A stretch of 64,000 bases of DNA from Gentiana macrophylla (Eukaryota; Streptophyta; Magnoliopsida; Gentianales; Gentianaceae). The notes below the pieces were generated by a model. The model made no database searches. It was not told where the DNA came from and was given only the letters and a program-made list of their open reading frames with translations. Numbering within the stretch: position 1 is the stretch's first letter; the number at the start of each line of letters is the position of its first letter. The position numbers and the translations under genes are program-made. Positions 1 to 12,159 of the stretch are shown one piece after another. The DNA lies in contig JAOBSW010001167.1 in NCBI GenBank assembly GCA_026214975.1, positions 1 to 64,000 on the forward strand. Reading direction: 5' to 3'.

Positions 1-250
1 CTTTTGGTCATCTTTTGAGCCTCGAACATGTATCTACAACACATAAAAACATCGCAAAATGTAATATCGTCCAAATAATCATAAAATCACAATTAAAACA
101 CATAAATTAACTTTGTTTAGCGATTAACTCATTTAAAAAACTCATCTACTCAATAATTCCATTAAACACTCGTTTCTTATGCAATTTATACAAATACGGG
201 GAAAATATCATAAAATATAGCGTTATAAATCGTATAAAATCACCATAATG
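1..250 (-). mobile_element. Tail of an Athila-type LTR (truncated by window edge)
   Basis: AT-rich sequence nearly identical to 53092-53342, where the LTR ends cleanly in CACCCTTAACA. It is also similar to the end of the element 2 LTRs near 31507 and 43411. Here the terminal bases are altered (CACCATAATG), so the exact edge is uncertain by a few bases. It abuts remnants of a copia integrase/RT-side coding region. It is the same LTR-copia junction seen near 53342, so it was copied along with the copia unit rather than inserted independently. Confidence 0.7.
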
Positions 251-1600
251 TCATTTGGTATGGTTGCATTTGTATAAATTTCCTTTGTCTTTGCTTTCTC
301 TTCTTGATCTTGAAGATCTTCACCATTTGTATTTGGTTCATAAAAAACTACATGTATTGATTCTTCAATCACCAAGTTTCTTTTATTGAGTACTCTAAAT
401 GCTTTGTTGGTGTCGACTATCCCATGAAGATTGCTTCATCGACCTTCTCATCAAAGGTATCTGGTGATTCTGTTTAAGACAAAACATTTTGATCCAAACA
501 TATGAAAATATGAGATATTGGGTTTTCTACCATTCCATATTTCATATGGAGTCTTTCCATGATGTTTGTTGATGATTGATCTGTTTTGTGTATGGCATCT
601 TTGTGTTAGCCGCTTCACCCGAATCTCTTTGGTAAGCATGCTTTCGCTATCATTGTCATTTGCTTCCTTGATGGTTCTGTTTCTTCTTTCTGCTACACCA
701 TTTTGTTGTGGAGTTCTACTGCTTGAGATAGTTGATGTAACACTCCATTTTCTTCACAATTGGTTACGATAATTTCATTTAGAAATTCGGTGCCTCTATC
801 GATCTAATCTTGATAATCTTTAGCTCTTTTTTCATTCAGAGTCTTCAAGCCAAATATGGCAGCTTCTTGAGTGTTTCTTTCTTCTTGTTCATGAAAATGG
901 TCAGGTGAACTTTGAGAAGTCATCCACCACTACAAAGAGTATATTTCTTACCACTCACACTTACTTGGTGTGAGTGGTCCAAACAGTCCATGTGTAATAG
1001 ATGTAGAACTCTTGTTGTAGATTGATGAGGCTTTGACTTGAATGAACTTTTTATTTGTTTTCCTTTCGACAAGCATCACATAGACTTTCTTTCTTGAATG
1101 TGATCTCTGCAGGCCTTCAACTAACTTGCTCCTTGATAGTTTGTTTATGGTCTTGAAATTTAGGTGATTTAATCTTACATGCCAAATCCAAACTTGTTGA
1201 TTGTTTATTTTTGACAAGTAGACATGTTTTTACGCCTTGGTTGTTTTCCATCCACCACATACATGTTGTCTTGTCTTCTACACGCAAGAACTCTTGTGTT
1301 GGTTTGTTGTGAATCACTTTGCATCCTTCTTTGTTGAAGTGCACATTGTAGCCTTTGTCACAGAATTGACTGATGCTCATCAGATTGAAGTTAAGTCCCT
1401 TGACATATGCCACATTTTGGATCTTTAGAATTTTCTTGAGTATTGTGCCTTCCCCCTTAATCTTGCTAGGGTTTTCTTTACCTCCAAATGTGACTTTGGG
1501 TCCATCAAAAGCTTTGAAATCAGTGAGCCATTTCTTGTTTCCTGTCATGTGTCTGGAACATCCACTGTCTATGTACCAGACATCCTACAAAATAGATTAA
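250..1600 (-). pseudogene. Copia pol remnant, copy 1: protease, GAG-pre-integrase, integrase
   Basis: Read on the minus strand from 1600 towards 250. The aspartic protease active site region reads DVWYIDSGCSRHMTGN near 1545-1590. The GAG-pre-integrase zinc-binding segment (RLNHLNFKTINKLSRSKLVE) lies near 1110-1200, then integrase core traces, then an integrase C-terminal part (QNRSIINKHHGKTPYEIWNG) at 451-600. The frame is broken several times; the same region at 53343-54690 is more continuous. No reverse transcriptase or RNase H follows: the coding sequence stops at the Athila-type LTR tail near 250. In Ty1/copia elements this polyprotein matures Gag-Pol and integrates cDNA; here it cannot make a working product. 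Several frame breaks sit on altered CAG/CTG triplets and may be sequence errors. Confidence 0.85.
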
Positions 1601-1765
1601 TTAAGTTTAGGTACCCAACACTTGTTTGGGTCCATACATTAGCAATCATGCCTCCCATACCAATGGTGTATCCAAAAGTCTTCTTTTTGGATAATTGAAG
1701 TCATCAACTTCATATGTGTAAGGCATGGCAGAATAGCTCCTAGTATTTTTACTGATGGTATTCTG

Positions 1766-3735
1766 TTACTTTTCTCCACCTTTTGGTGCATTTAAATCCT
1801 TCTTCACTTTCCAATATGCAGTAGGAAACCTTTCTTGCTTCATGTGCCTAGGAACAGATTGGTTTTTCTTAAACATGTGATGCATTTTGTGAAATGGTTT
1901 CCTCTTGTATTTTGGAGGTGCCACATTCCAATCATCCTCTGAGAGGTAAAGTCTGCCTTTACCTTTCAGATGGCTGTTGTTCTTGATTGACTGGAATGAG
2001 GATTTGATTTGCCGTTTCACTACACTGGGTTTTGACTTCACCGAACAGGATGATCTGTTGGAATCATGGTCCATCCCCTTTCTAAATTTTGGTCCACAAG
2101 TGGTTCGAATTTAGAATGGTGTTGACCATTATTCCTACTTTCATCTCGATTTGTTGTAGCCAAGACCGGATCCGGATCCAAACCTTTTTGAGGGTTTGTA
2201 AGTGGTGCTTTTAGTGGTGCGATGGATATACTTCTTTGGTGAGGAGATTTTCTTAAGCGATCTGTTAGTAATGGATGTATGATCATCCGCTTTTTGTTGA
2301 TCATTTAAGTAGGTCTCCTTACTAGTTAATTCGACTTTTGCTTTATCAGTTCTTTCTTTAACCTCTTATTCTCTTTTCTTAGATCCTTGCCCTTTTCGAG
2401 AATTTCATGATTCTTTTCAATTTCATCAAATTTAGTCATGAGATTTTGGACTAGAGTCATTGTATCTAATGGGAGACTAGAGGATTGTGCAGTGTTAGAT
2501 GTGGATGCATTAGATGAAGAACAGGAACTAGATGTTACCTCAGTTTCATCTGATTCTTTAGCCATTAAACATAGGCTTGTTCCCTCAGTGTCTGAGCTAT
2601 CACTTTTATCTTCATCCAATTCTTTGGTCATGAGGCATAGGCATGCCTTTTCATTTTCTGAGCTGTCTTCTTCATCACTATCGTCTGCGAGTCATTACCA
2701 GGATGATTCTTCATGCTTTCACTCACTTTGGATTCTCGCTTTAAGTGCCTTCTTGCTCTTTTCTTTTCGGATGCTCTATATTTCTTCTTTTCATCATCTT
2801 TGTCATTCTCTTCAGGACAATCAGCCTTGAAGTGACCTTTCTTGTTGCAGTTGAAGCATCTGTATTCTTCATCTTTCTTCTTCATGTCTCTGTTTGAGCT
2901 TGACTTTTTGTTTGACGAAGAATTTCCTTTGAATGGTTTCTTTTTAAACCTGTCAAAGCGTTTAACTAATAAAGCTACCTGTTCTTTTAGTTCATGTGTC
3001 TCTTTGCTGATGCATACGGCAAAGTTACTTTGCTGGGATGCAGCTAATGCAGTGATTTTGTGTGTCTCTACCGGAGCACCATCTTCGCCGTTCAATTCGA
3101 ATTCATGAGCTTTTAATTGGGACATCAGTGTCAGGGTGTCAGTGCTTGCAAGATTTGTTGTTCCTCTGATTACTGATGTTATGATCTTCCATCTTTCAGG
3201 TAGTCCTCTCAAGATCATCAAGCATACTTCTGTCTGGGGATATATGTGTCCAAGCTGTTGTAATTCACTGATGATGCTTGAGAATCTGTTGTCCATTTGA
3301 TCAATGGATTCACCAGCCTTCATTTTAAAGTTCTCAAATTTCTGTTTTGCAAATGAGACAATTTGTTTTCTTTAATCGCTTGGATCCTTCATTTATCAAT
3401 GATAGCTTGTCCCACATCTCCTTTGCTATTTTGCAGTCTTTGATTCTCATGAACATGTTGCTGTCTAGGGTCTTCAAGATCATGTCTTTTGCAACAAAGT
3501 CCAGATTTGCTCTTCTCCTGTCATCTTAGGTCCAATCCTTTTTAGGTTTGTCAATTTCCTTTCCTTGATCTGCTCCTGTGCTTACCACCATAGTGATTTT
3601 GATTGGTCCATCATTGATTACATCCAGCATCTCTTCACGAGTTGCTGCAAGATGAGATAACATTCTTATTTTATATTCATCAAAATTGTTAACATTAAAC
3701 ATAGGTACTTTTGACAAGAAGGTTGAGGAATCCAT
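1766..3735 (-). pseudogene. Copia gag remnant, copy 1 (SIRE-like, CCHC knuckle)
   Basis: The minus-strand Gag begins at MDSSTFLSKVPMFNV (ATG ending at 3735), about 125 bp downstream of the primer site. It has a UBN2-type capsid region (MRIKDC..., ILRGLPERWKIITSVIRG at about 3180-3240), then a CCHC zinc knuckle CFNCNKKGHFKADC near 2825-2865, an acidic serine-rich stretch (CLMAKESDETEVTSSS) and a lysine/glutamate-rich coiled-coil-like stretch near 2330-2460. It ends at GGEK-stop at about 1768, separated by a stop from the protease region as in SIRE-type elements with distinct gag and pol frames. There is an in-frame stop after KKDWT near 3525 where copy 2 has lysine, plus several frameshifts. 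Gag would form the virus-like particle and bind element RNA. Confidence 0.85.
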
Positions 3736-3858
3736 CAGTGCAATTGAAGATATAAATGTAAGTGTATGTAAAAACTCAGATTTGAAAACTACTTTGAAAA
3801 TATGTGATCTCATTGTTACCAGAAATTAGATCTCGAGCAGTTCGATATTAGGAACTTT

Positions 3859-3870
3859 GCTCCGATACCA
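3859..3870 (-). promoter_or_regulatory. Primer binding site (tRNA-iMet type), copia copy 1
   Basis: On the minus strand it reads TGGTATCGGAGC, one base from the canonical plant copia site TGGTATCAGAGC complementary to the 3' end of initiator tRNA-Met. It lies two bases from the 5' LTR edge. This fixes element orientation and the LTR border. The single difference is again a CAG changed to CGG. Confidence 0.9.
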
Positions 3871-3895
3871 ATTGTTGGTCCCAGAGAAGGGTGAA

Positions 3896-3928
3896 ACTAT
3901 AGTCGAGGGGGGGGTGAATGACTATAGT
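3896..3928. repeat. 9-bp inverted repeat around a G-run in copia LTR
   Basis: ACTATAGTC at 3896-3904 and its exact reverse complement GACTATAGT at 3920-3928 flank a run of Gs followed by TGAAT. The same structure is at 56999-57033. It sits near the inner (U5) edge of the 5' LTR, so it would be in the RNA leader. Similar G-run boxes are common in plant SIRE-type LTRs; function unknown. Confidence 0.7.
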
Positions 3929-4539
3929 GGAGTTTGAAAAACTTTTCTTTTGTTTAAAAGCTTTTGGGCAGCGGATAAGTCCCTTCTTACTATATTGTTT
4001 TCAAATCTGTTTAGACAGTCACAGATGTAAAATTTGATGTATGCAAATTAAATGAATGCTGTAAAGTAAATTGTAGAAATTAAATTGACACAAGGCTTAT
4101 AGTGGTTCAGGGTGGTGCAATCCCTTAATCCACTCTTCTCCTATGATGATTGGAGGAATTCACTATTGTTTTCACTGATACAATAGTATGATTGTCCTTG
4201 GCTTCCCAAGCTTCACAATCTACAAGACTATCACTCCTTGAATGCAACAGCTTTAGTGATTCAGTCTTCCCTTTGAAGCTCCTTAAGATCAAGATCCTTC
4301 AACAGCTATCACAGATTCAACTCCTTCTCAGATTGCTTATGATTCAGTTGCTTCAGTTTGATGTGAATGTGATTCACACACTTGCTTGATCAATCTCGGC
4401 CTGAGTATGACTTTGTAGTTTCGATATTTGAGTTGATCACTAGATGTATCCTTGTAAGTTGAGAGAGGGCTTTTCAAATTGTGAGTTTTCGCTTGATTTT
4501 TTCTTTTCAATCGTTGTTTGTTTTTACATCAATGCCTTC

Positions 4540-4547
4540 TATTTATA
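4540..4547 (-). promoter_or_regulatory. Probable TATA box of copia LTR, copy 1
   Basis: The minus strand reads GGCTATAAATAGAAGG, a standard plant TATA context inside the LTR, placing the U3/R border just downstream. The identical element is at 57646-57653 in copy 2. Confidence 0.65.
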
Positions 4548-5272
4548 GCCTTGAGTAACTTTGGTTTTGAAATTCCATCCGTTGGCTATATTAATGAGGA
4601 ATAATCCTTGATTTTATTCTTGATTCCCCTTAATTGTATTCTCCTTGATTTGGTGATCGGATTCTTTCTTCAAGCGTATAGCAGAAAACCAAATCCTTGA
4701 TTGATCCTCTATTGATTGTGCATTTAATGCATGATCTTCTGTATCTTCAACATATATCAAATCTGATCTGGTAAGTGTTACTTCGCCATTTTTAGAACGG
4801 TCGAGTGAGCCTTCTGACTTAGCCGTTAGTCTTCGCTATTTTGTTTTCACTTTGCCGAAGGTCAGTCTAGTCAGCCGATTCACTGTTTCCTTCTTTGTTC
4901 TAGTATTAGGAGAGTCTTTGTACTTCACTGATCCTTGATTTGGGTGAGACCAGTGTACACCATATTTGAACATTGAGTTTCATCACTTAAAAACATAACT
5001 TAGACTTATCCAATGTCATCACAGACTTCCTTGGTTATAAGTCGGACCATAATGTCTTCATTACTTCTCTCTTTGGTGCTTTCTTTGGCTTCACTTTGCC
5101 AAATATCTGCTTTTGCTTTGCCGTCCTACCAACTAGTACAATACTTGTCTCGACTCAACTTATACAACATGTCGGACTCTAAGTAAAGACTTATCTGAGT
5201 TCTAACTTATTTCAAAGCTTGCTATAACAGCTAGTATGGCCATCATCAAAACATAATAAAATGTTCCTAACA

Positions 5273-8200
5273 CAAAAAATCCCCGAGAAGCACAGCACGT
5301 CGTTGGCATCGGAAAGGGCTTTCCAGAATGGTGAACTGAACGTGGAACAGACACGGGAGCCAAAGGTTATGGCCAAAATACTAGCATGGGTCCCCCGAAC
5401 CACCGAATGGGGTCATGCACAAATCCACCGACATCCCTGAGGTAGAAAATCCCCGAGAAGCACACCACATCGTTGCTATCGGAAAGGGCTTTCCAGAACG
5501 GTGAACTGCATGTGGAACTTACACGGGAGCCGAAGGTTATGGCCAAAATACTAGCACGGGTCCACCGAACCACCGAATGGGGTCGTGCACAAATCCACCG
5601 ACATCCCCGAGGTACCGACGAACCACAGAAAATCCCCGAGAAGCACACCACGTCATTGGCATCGGAAAGGGCTTTCCGGAATGGTGAACTGCATGTGGAA
5701 CGGACACGCCAGCCGAAGGTTATGGCCAAAATACTAGCACGGGTCCACCGAACCACCGAATGGGGTCATGCACAAATCCACCGACATCCCCGAGGTACCG
5801 ACGAACCATAGAAAATACCCGAGAATCACACCGCATCATTGGCATCGGAAAGGGCTTTCCAGAATTTTGAACTTCACGTGGAACGGACACGGGAGCCGAA
5901 GGTTATGGCCAAAATACTAGCACGGGTCCACCGAACCACCGAATGGGGTCATGCACAAATCCACCGACATCCCCGAGGTAGAAAATGCCCGAGAAGTGCA
6001 CCACGTCGTTGGCACCGGAAATGGATTTCCATAATGGTGAACTGTACGTGGAACGTACACGGGAGCCGAAGGTTATGGCCAAAATACTAGCACGGGTGCA
6101 CCGAACCACCGAATGGGGTCATGCACAAATCCACCGACATCCCCGAGGTACCGACGAACCACGTAAAAAAATCAGCGAAGCGCACTCACGCCGTTGGCAT
6201 CAGAAAGGGCTTTCCAGAATGGTGAACTGCACGTGGAACGGACACGGGAGCCGAAGGTTATGGCCAAAATACTAGCACGGGTCCACCGAACAACCGAATA
6301 GGGTCATGCACAAATCCACCGACATCTCCGAGGTACCGACGAACCACAGAAAATCCCCGAGAAGCACACCACGTTGTTGGCATCGGAAAGGTCTTTCCAG
6401 AATGGTGAACTGCACATGAAATGGACACGGGAGCCGAAGGTTATGGCCAAAATACTAGCACGGGTCCACCGAACCACCGAATGGAGTCATGCACAAATCC
6501 ACCGACTTCCCCGAGGTAGAAAATGCCCGAGAAGCACACCACGTCGTTGGCATCGGAAATGGCTTTCCATAATGGTGAACTGTACGTGGAACGTACACGG
6601 GAGCCGAAGGTTATGGCCAAAATACTAGCATGGGTCCACCGAACCACCGAATGGGGTCATGCACAAATCCACCGACATCCCCGAGGTACCGACGAACCAC
6701 AAAAATCTCCGAGAAGCACACCACGTCGTTGGCATCAGAAAGGGCTTTCCAGAATGGTGAACTGCATGTGGAACGGACAAGGGAGCCAAAGGTTATGGCC
6801 AAAATACTAGCACGGGTCCACCGAACAACCGAATGAGGTCATGCACAAATCCACCGACATCCCCGAGGTACCGACGAACCACAGAAAATCCACGAGAAGC
6901 ACACCATGTCGTTTGTATCGGAAAGGGCTTTCCAGACTGGTGAATTGCACGTGGAACGGACACGGGAGCCGAAGGTTATGGCCAAAATACTAGCACGGGT
7001 CCACCGAACCACCGAATGGGGTCATGCACAAATCCACCGACATCCCCGAGGTACCGCGAACCACAAAAATCCCCGAGAAGCGCACCACGTCGTTGGCATC
7101 GGAAAGGGCTTTCCAGAATGGTGAACTGAACGTGGAACAGACACGGGAGCCAAAGGTTATGGCCATAATACTAGCACGGGTCCCCCGTACCACCGAATGG
7201 GGTCATGCACAAATCACCGACATCCCTAAGGTATAAAATCCCCGAGAAGCACACCACATCGTTGGCATCGGAAAGGGCTTTCCATAATGGTGAACTGCAT
7301 GTGGAACATACATGGGAGCCGAAGGTTATGGCCAAAATACTAGCACGGGTCCACCGAACAACCGAATGGGGTCATGCACAAATCCACCGACATCCCCGAG
7401 GTACCGACGAACCACAGAAAATCCCCGAGAAGCACACCGCGTCGTTGGCATCGGAAAGGTCTTTCCAGAATGGTGAACTGCACATGAAACGGACACGGGA
7501 GCCGAAGGTTATGGCCAAAATACTAGCACGGGTCCAACGAACCACCGAATGGAGTCATGCACAAATCCACCGACATCCCCTAGGTAGAAAATCCCCGAGA
7601 AGCACACCACGTTGTTGGCATCGGAAATGACTTTCCAGAATGGTGAACTGCATGTGGAACGGATACGGGAGCCGATGGTTATGGCCAAAATACTAGCACG
7701 GGTCCACCGAACCACTGAATGGGGTCATGCACAAATCCACCGACATCCCTGAGGTACCGACAAGCCACAGAAATCCCCGAGAAGCGCACCACGTCGTTGG
7801 CATCGGAAAGGCTTTCGAATGGTGAATCGAACGTGGAATGACCACGGAGCCAAAGGTTATGGCCAAAATACTAGCACGGGTCCCCCGTGCCACCGAATGG
7901 GGTCATGCACAAATCCACCGACATCCCTGAGGTAAAAATCCCCGAGAAGCACACCACATTGTTGGCATCGGAAAGGGCTTTCCAGAATGGTGAACTGCAT
8001 GTGGAACTTAAACGGGAGCCGAAAGTTATGGCCAAAATACTAGCACGGGTCCACGGAACCACCGAATGGGGTCATGCACAAATCCACCAACATCCCCGAG
8101 GTACCGACGAACCACAGAAAATCCCCGAGAAGCGCACCACGTCATTGGCATCGGAAAGGGCTTTCCGGAATGGTGAACTGCATGTGGAACGGACACGGGA

Positions 8201-11200
8201 GCCGAAGGTTATGGCCAAAATACTAGCACGGGTCCACCGAACCACCGAATGGGGTCATGCACAAATCCACCGACATCCCCGAGGTACCGATGAACCACAG
8301 AAAATACCCGAGAAGCACACCACATCATTGGCATCGGAAAGGGCTTTCCAGAATGGTGAACTTCACGTGGAACGGACACGGGAGCCAAAGGTTATGGCCA
8401 AAATACTAGCACGGGTCCACGGAACCACCGAATGGTGTCATGCACAAATCCACCGACATCCCCGAGGTACCGACGAACCATAGAAAATCCATGAGAAGCA
8501 CACCACGTCATTGGTATCGGAAAGGGCTTTCCAGGTCGAGTGAATCGTGCGGAACGGACACGGAGCCCAAGGTTATGGCCAAAATACTAGCACGGGTCCA
8601 CCGAACCATCGAATGGGGTCATGCACAAATCCACCGACATCCCCGAGGTACCGCGAACCACAAAAAATCCCCGAGAAGCTCACCACGTCGTTGGCATCGG
8701 AAAGGGCTTTCCAGAATGGTGAACTGAACGTGGAACAGACACGGGAGCCAAAGGTTATGGCCAAAATACTAGCACGGGTCCCCGAACCACCGAATGGCTG
8801 CATGCTCAAATCCACCGACATCCCTGAGGTAGAAAATCCCCGAGAAGCACACTACGTCGTTGGCATCGGAAAGGACTTTCCAGAATGGTGAACTGCATGT
8901 GGAACTTACTTGGGAGCCGAAGGTTATGGCCAAAATACTAGCACAGGTCCACCGAACCACCGAACCACCGAATGGGGTCATGCACAAATCCACTGACATC
9001 CCCGAGGTACCGACGAACCACAGAAAATCCCCGAGAAGCATACAACGTCGTTGGCATCAGAAAGGGCTTTCCAGAATGGTGAACTGCACGTGGAACGGAC
9101 ACGGGAGCCGAAGGTTATGGCCAAAATACTAGCACGGGTCCGCCGAACAACCGAATTGGGTCATGCATAAATCCACCGACATCCCCGAGGTACCGACGAA
9201 CCACAGAAAATCCCCGAGAAGCACACCACGTCGTTGGCATCATAAAGGTCTTTCCAGAATGGTGAACTGCACCTTAAACGGACACGGGAGCCGAAGGTTA
9301 TGGCCAAAATACTAGCACGGGTCCACCGAACCACCGAATGGAGTCATGCACAAATCCACCGACATCCCCGAGGTAGAAAATCCTCGAGAAGCACACCACG
9401 TTGTTGGCATCGGAAATGGATTTCCAGAATGGTGAACTGCACGTGGAACGGATACGGGAGCCGAAGGTTATTTCAAAATACCCGACGGGTCCACCGAACC
9501 ACCGAATGGGGTCATGCACAAATCCACCGACATCCCCGAGGTACCGACAAGCCACGTAAAATCCCGAAGCGCACCACATCGTTGGCATCGGAAAGGGCTT
9601 TCGAGAATGGTGAATCGCGACGTGGAACGGACACGGGAGCGAAGGTTATGGCCAAAATACTAGCACGGGTCCACGAACCTTTGAATCGGGTCATGCACAA
9701 ATCCACCGACGCCCCCGAGGTACCGGCGAACCACAAGAAAATCCCGAGAAGCACAAAGACGTTGTTGGCATCGGAAAGGGCTTTCCAGAATGGTGAACTG
9801 CACGTGGAACGGACACGGAGCCGAAGGTTATGGCCAAAATACTAGCACGGGTCCACCGAATGGGGTCATGCACAAATCCACCGACATCCCCGAGGTACCG
9901 ACGAACCACAGAAAATCCCCGAGAAGCACACCACGTCGTTGGCATCGGAAAGGGCTTTCCAGAATGGTGAACTGCATGTGGAACGGACACGGGAGCTGAA
10001 GGTTATGGCTAAAAAACTAGCACGGGTCCACCGAACCACCGAATGGGGTCATGCACAAATCCACCGACATCCCCGAGGTAGAAAATCCTCGAGAAGCACA
10101 CCACATTGTTGGCATCGGAAATGGCTTTCCAGAATGGTGAACTGCACGTGGAACGGATACGGGAGCCGAAGGTTATGGCCAAAATACTAGCACGGGTCCA
10201 CCTAACCACCGAATGGGGTCATGCACAAATCCACCGACATCCCCGAGGTACCGACGAACCATAGAAAATCCCTGAGAAGTGCACCACATCATTGGCATCG
10301 GAAAGGGCTTTACAGAATTATGAACTGCACGTGGAATAGACACGGGAACCGAAGGTTATGGCCAAAATATTAGCACGGGTCCACCGAACAACCGATTGGG
10401 GTCATGCACAAATCCACCGACATCCCCGAGGTAGAAAATCCCCGAGAAGCGCACCACACGCCGCCGGCATCGGAAAGGTTTTTCCGAATGGTGAATCGCG
10501 ACGTCGAATGGACACGGGAGCCGAAGGTGATGGCCAAAATACTAGCATGGGTCCACCGAACCACCGAATGGGGTCATGCACAAATCCTCCGACATACCCT
10601 AGGTACCGAAAGACCACAGAAAATCCCCGAGAAGCACAACACGTCGTTGGCATCGGAAAGGGCTTTCTAGAATGGTGAACTGCACGTGGAACGGACACGG
10701 GAGCTGAAGGTTATGGCCAAAATAGTAGCACGGGTCCACCAAACCACCGAATGGGATCATGCACAAATCCACCGACATCCCCGATGTAGAAAATCGCCGA
10801 GAAGCACACCACGTTGTTGACATCGGAAATGGCTTTCCAGAATGGTGAACTGCACGTGGAACGGATACGGGAGCCGAAGGTTATGGCAAATATACTAGCA
10901 CGGGTCCACCGAACCACCGAACCACCGAATGGGGTCATGCACAAATCCACCGACATCCCCGAGGTACCGACGAACCACAGAAAATCCCTGAGAAGCACAC
11001 CACATCGTTGGCATCGGAGAGGGCTTTCCAGAATGGTGAACTGCACGTGGAACGGACACGGGAGCCGAAGGTTATGGCAAAAATACTAGCATGGGTCCAC
11101 CGAACCACCGAATGGGGTCATGCACAAATCCACCGACATCCCCGAGGTACCGAAAAACCACAGAAAATCCCCGAGAAGCACACCACGTCGTTTGCATCGG

Positions 11201-11591
11201 AAAGGGCTTTCTAGAATGGTGAACTGCACGTTGAACGGACACGGGAGCCGAAGGTTATCGCCAAAATACTAGCACGGGTCCACCAAACCACCGAACGGGG
11301 TCATGCACAAATCCACCGACATCCCCGAGGTAGGAAATCCCCGAGAAGAACACTACGTCGTTGGCATCGGAAATGGCTTTCCAGAATGGTGAACTGCACG
11401 TGGAACAGACACAGGAGCCGAAGGTTATGGGAAAAATATTAGCACGGGTCCACCGAACCACCGAATGAGGTCATGCACAAATCCACCGACATCCCCGAGG
11501 TACCGACGAACCACATAAAATACCCGAGAAGCACACTACATCATTGGCATCGGAAAGGGCTTTCCAGAATGGTGAACTTCACCTGGAACGG
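5273..11591. repeat. Satellite block 1 (183/170-bp monomers)
   Basis: A head-to-tail tandem array. The 183-bp monomer can be phased at CATCCCCGAGGTACC (for example 5602 and 5785). The 170-bp type lacks the 13 bases CCGACGAACCACA after GGTA. Landmarks in each monomer are CACCACGTCGTTGGCATCGG, GGGCTTTCCAGAATGG, GGAGCCGAAGGTTATGGCC and GGGGTCATGCACAAATCCAC. Private variants recur at multi-kilobase spacing, showing higher-order copies: 5.3-8.5 kb matches 14.4-18.4 kb, and 8.5-11.6 kb matches 26.4-29.2 kb and 45.3-48.1 kb. The left edge is the copia LTR; the right edge is a solo LTR inserted at AACGG. The monomer core resembles the Athila leader at 24771-24870. Confidence 0.95.
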
Positions 11592-12084
11592 TGTTAAGGG
11601 TGATTTTATACGTTTTATAAGGATATATTTTATGTCAATATTCCCCATATTCTTAGGATTTTCATAGAAATCGAGCTTATAATCGATTAATTGAGTAAAT
11701 GGTGTTTCTAATAGGTTAAATTGCAAAACGTAGCGATTTATGTGTTTAAATCATGATTTTATATTATTTTAGGATTGTGTTATGCTTTGGTATGTTTTTC
11801 CTACATTGTAGATACACATTGTTGATGGAAAGGATGATTTTAAAGAGATAAATTCGAGTGGAAGAGAAATCAAGCAAGATAAATGTCAGAAAATCAGGAT
11901 TCCGGGTAGTGACGACCTTGCAACGAAGTTCTTGATATGATAACAACCGATTTGACTCTGGACCTCAAGAGAAGAGTTGTAGGTCTTGAAGGGAGGATTC
12001 TACAGGATTTTGAATCACTCCATTCCGACTTACGAGGCCCGAGATATGAGCGTTACAAGTTTGGATACTGTTGCTGAAAATAGT

Positions 12085-12116
12085 GAACGGGCGTCCGACC
12101 TTATGGACGGGCGTCC
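12085..12116 (+). promoter_or_regulatory. Tandem GRACGGGCGTCC motifs upstream of TATA (solo LTR 1)
   Basis: GAACGGGCGTCC (12085-12096) and GGACGGGCGTCC (12105-12116), 20 bp apart, lie about 35 bp upstream of the TATA box. The arms GGAC and GTCC are inverted around GGGC. Equivalent pairs occur in the other Athila-like LTRs here, suggesting an LTR promoter element; the binding factor is unknown. Confidence 0.5.
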
Positions 12117-12149
12117 GGCACCGTTACTGTAGCAACCGCCTCTGATTTT

Positions 12150-12159
12150 CTATAAATAG
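12150..12159 (+). promoter_or_regulatory. Probable TATA box (solo LTR 1)
   Basis: CTATAAATAG following the paired GRACGGGCGTCC motifs. It supports a plus-strand orientation for this LTR. Confidence 0.65.

Larger units (their letters stand above)
3873..5272 (-). mobile_element. Copia 5' LTR, copy 1
   Basis: A 1400-bp LTR bounded by TGTT...AACA, read on the minus strand as TGTTAGGAAC to GGACCAACA. It is directly followed by the primer site at 3859-3870 and on the other side by satellite. It is nearly identical to 56976-58384. It contains a TATA box and a G-run hairpin. No partner 3' LTR exists in the window because the element is cut off inside pol. Confidence 0.88.

Noticed and set aside
5367..8891. 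Many overlapping open frames of 60-230 codons on both strands in the satellite
   Set aside because: They are the same monomer read repeatedly in different frames and strands; no start context, no known domain, and length is explained by a stop-poor 183-bp unit. Annotated as satellite instead.
5273..11591. Possible CRISPR-like repeat array
   Set aside because: Repeats are contiguous 170-183 bp monomers without short repeats and unique spacers, in a plant retrotransposon context.
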